Shown: positions 6,571 to 6,763 of the stretch, one piece after another
How positions within the stretch are numbered: the first letter of the stretch is position 1
Layout: each line of letters begins with the position of its first letter
Source: Planctomycetota bacterium
GTDB taxonomy: Bacteria > Planctomycetota > Planctomycetia > Planctomycetales > Planctomycetaceae
Assembly (NCBI GenBank): GCA_024278285.1
Contig: JAJRTM010000732.1
Span: forward strand, 1-6,763
Reading direction: 5' to 3'
Length of the DNA stretch: 6,763 nucleotides
Made by a program: the position numbers and the translations under genes
Notes under the pieces: model-generated
The model's database searches: none
What the model saw: only the letters and a program-made list of their open reading frames with translations
What the model was told of the DNA's origin: nothing

Positions 6571-6590
6571 AAAAGTCGAGTTCGGCTTTT
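6571..6590. terminator. Short bidirectional terminator-like hairpin
   Basis: The arms aaaagtc (6571-6577) and ggctttt (6584-6590) pair over seven positions (one G-T) around a 6-base loop. The A/T ends give a four-T tract on either strand. The G+C part of the stem is short, so termination would be weak. On the minus strand it would separate transcripts leaving the right-hand repeat from the coiled-coil gene. Confidence 0.25.
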
Positions 6591-6635
6591 CTCGGATAAG
6601 TGGCGAAAACTCGATAGTGCCACAATCGTTTAACG

Positions 6636-6756
6636 GCAATACCGTTCATGTTTTCATAAGTCGCGACTCTTGCTAAGGTTATGTTTGAACTAAAACAAAC
6701 ACCAGCAAGGAGTCGCGATATGTTTGAGCAAGGTTGCTCCCGTTTGCCTGCGGATG
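6636..6756 (-). repeat. Right copy of the 121-base inverted repeat
   Basis: This is the exact reverse complement of 1-121 with no mismatch. It contains the same hairpins: ttgctc/gagcaa at 6726-6739, the long bulged stem with arms at 6661-6674 and 6704-6718, and the 10-base palindrome agtcgcgact at 6659-6668. After 6636 the two copies diverge: one indel and one substitution follow, and then similarity is lost. Seven bases follow the repeat before the window ends. It lies about 310 bases upstream of the coiled-coil gene and carries no coding frame. Confidence 0.93.
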
Positions 6757-6763
6757 AGAGTGG

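Larger units (their letters stand above)
6326..6635. other. Non-coding stretch upstream of the coiled-coil gene
   Basis: This stretch holds no convincing gene. A 34-codon minus-strand frame (6566 back to 6462, beginning MPCVPAVIQ) and a 21-codon plus-strand frame from 6568 lack ribosome-binding sites. The visible content is two foldable elements, listed separately. Bases 6627-6639 share 13 bases in direct orientation with 121-133. No good promoter for the coiled-coil gene is visible; a TAGTAT near 6342-6347 (minus strand) has only a poor -35 partner. Confidence 0.5.

Noticed and set aside
121..6639. The cgtttaacg core resembles integron attC core motifs (GTTRRRY and RYYYAAC)
   Set aside because: There is only one core per repeat copy, no paired R'/R'' arrangement, no cassette-like gene spacing and no integrase, so an integron array is not supported.
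1..6763. Circular plasmid or phage genome suggested by matching ends
   Set aside because: The ends match in inverted, not direct, orientation, and there are no replication, packaging or structural genes.
1..6763. CRISPR array, tRNA or rRNA genes
   Set aside because: No regularly spaced repeats, no cloverleaf with a recognisable anticodon arm and no rRNA-like sequence were seen on either strand.

Overview
The window looks like ordinary chromosomal DNA of a planctomycete, probably a Gimesia- or Rubinisphaera-like member of the Planctomycetales. The evidence is a Tat-exported DUF1501 protein with the canonical SRREFL leader, secreted alpha/beta hydrolases, moderate base composition, and a decayed transposase of the IS4 type common in these genomes. 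The genus is an inference; the phylum is fairly secure.

Layout from left to right. Bases 1-121 are one copy of a strongly palindromic repeat. A secreted serine hydrolase (263-1030, minus) lies downstream of, and may be co-transcribed with, a TrmH/SpoU-family RNA 2'-O-ribose methyltransferase of the RlmB type (1117-1989, minus). Just upstream of the methyltransferase start is a strong hairpin (2006-2052). It abuts a broken N-terminal fragment of an IS4-family transposase on the plus strand (2054 to about 2412), which is split over two reading frames. A promoter candidate (2507-2535) precedes an exported, cysteine-rich alpha/beta hydrolase with a disordered tail (2630-3820, plus). That gene overlaps tail to tail by 11 bases with the DUF1501 gene (3810-5249, minus). 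Upstream of DUF1501 is an unrecognised coiled-coil protein (5354-6325, minus). A plausible sigma-70-type promoter for DUF1501 overlaps the stop codon of the coiled-coil gene. Bases 6326-6635 hold no convincing gene but do hold two foldable elements. Bases 6636-6756 are the second, inverted copy of the repeat.

The genes do not form one obvious pathway. They are a translation-related RNA modification enzyme, three exported enzymes or enzyme-like proteins, and one coiled-coil protein. The most striking feature is the inverted repeat: 121 bases, identical in both copies, each with nested hairpins, flanking 6514 bases that contain no intact mobility gene. I read it as a multi-copy dispersed intergenic element (MITE-, REP- or structured-RNA-like) at which the contig ends. 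A composite mobile element or an invertible segment remains possible. I did not find a convincing new multi-gene system.
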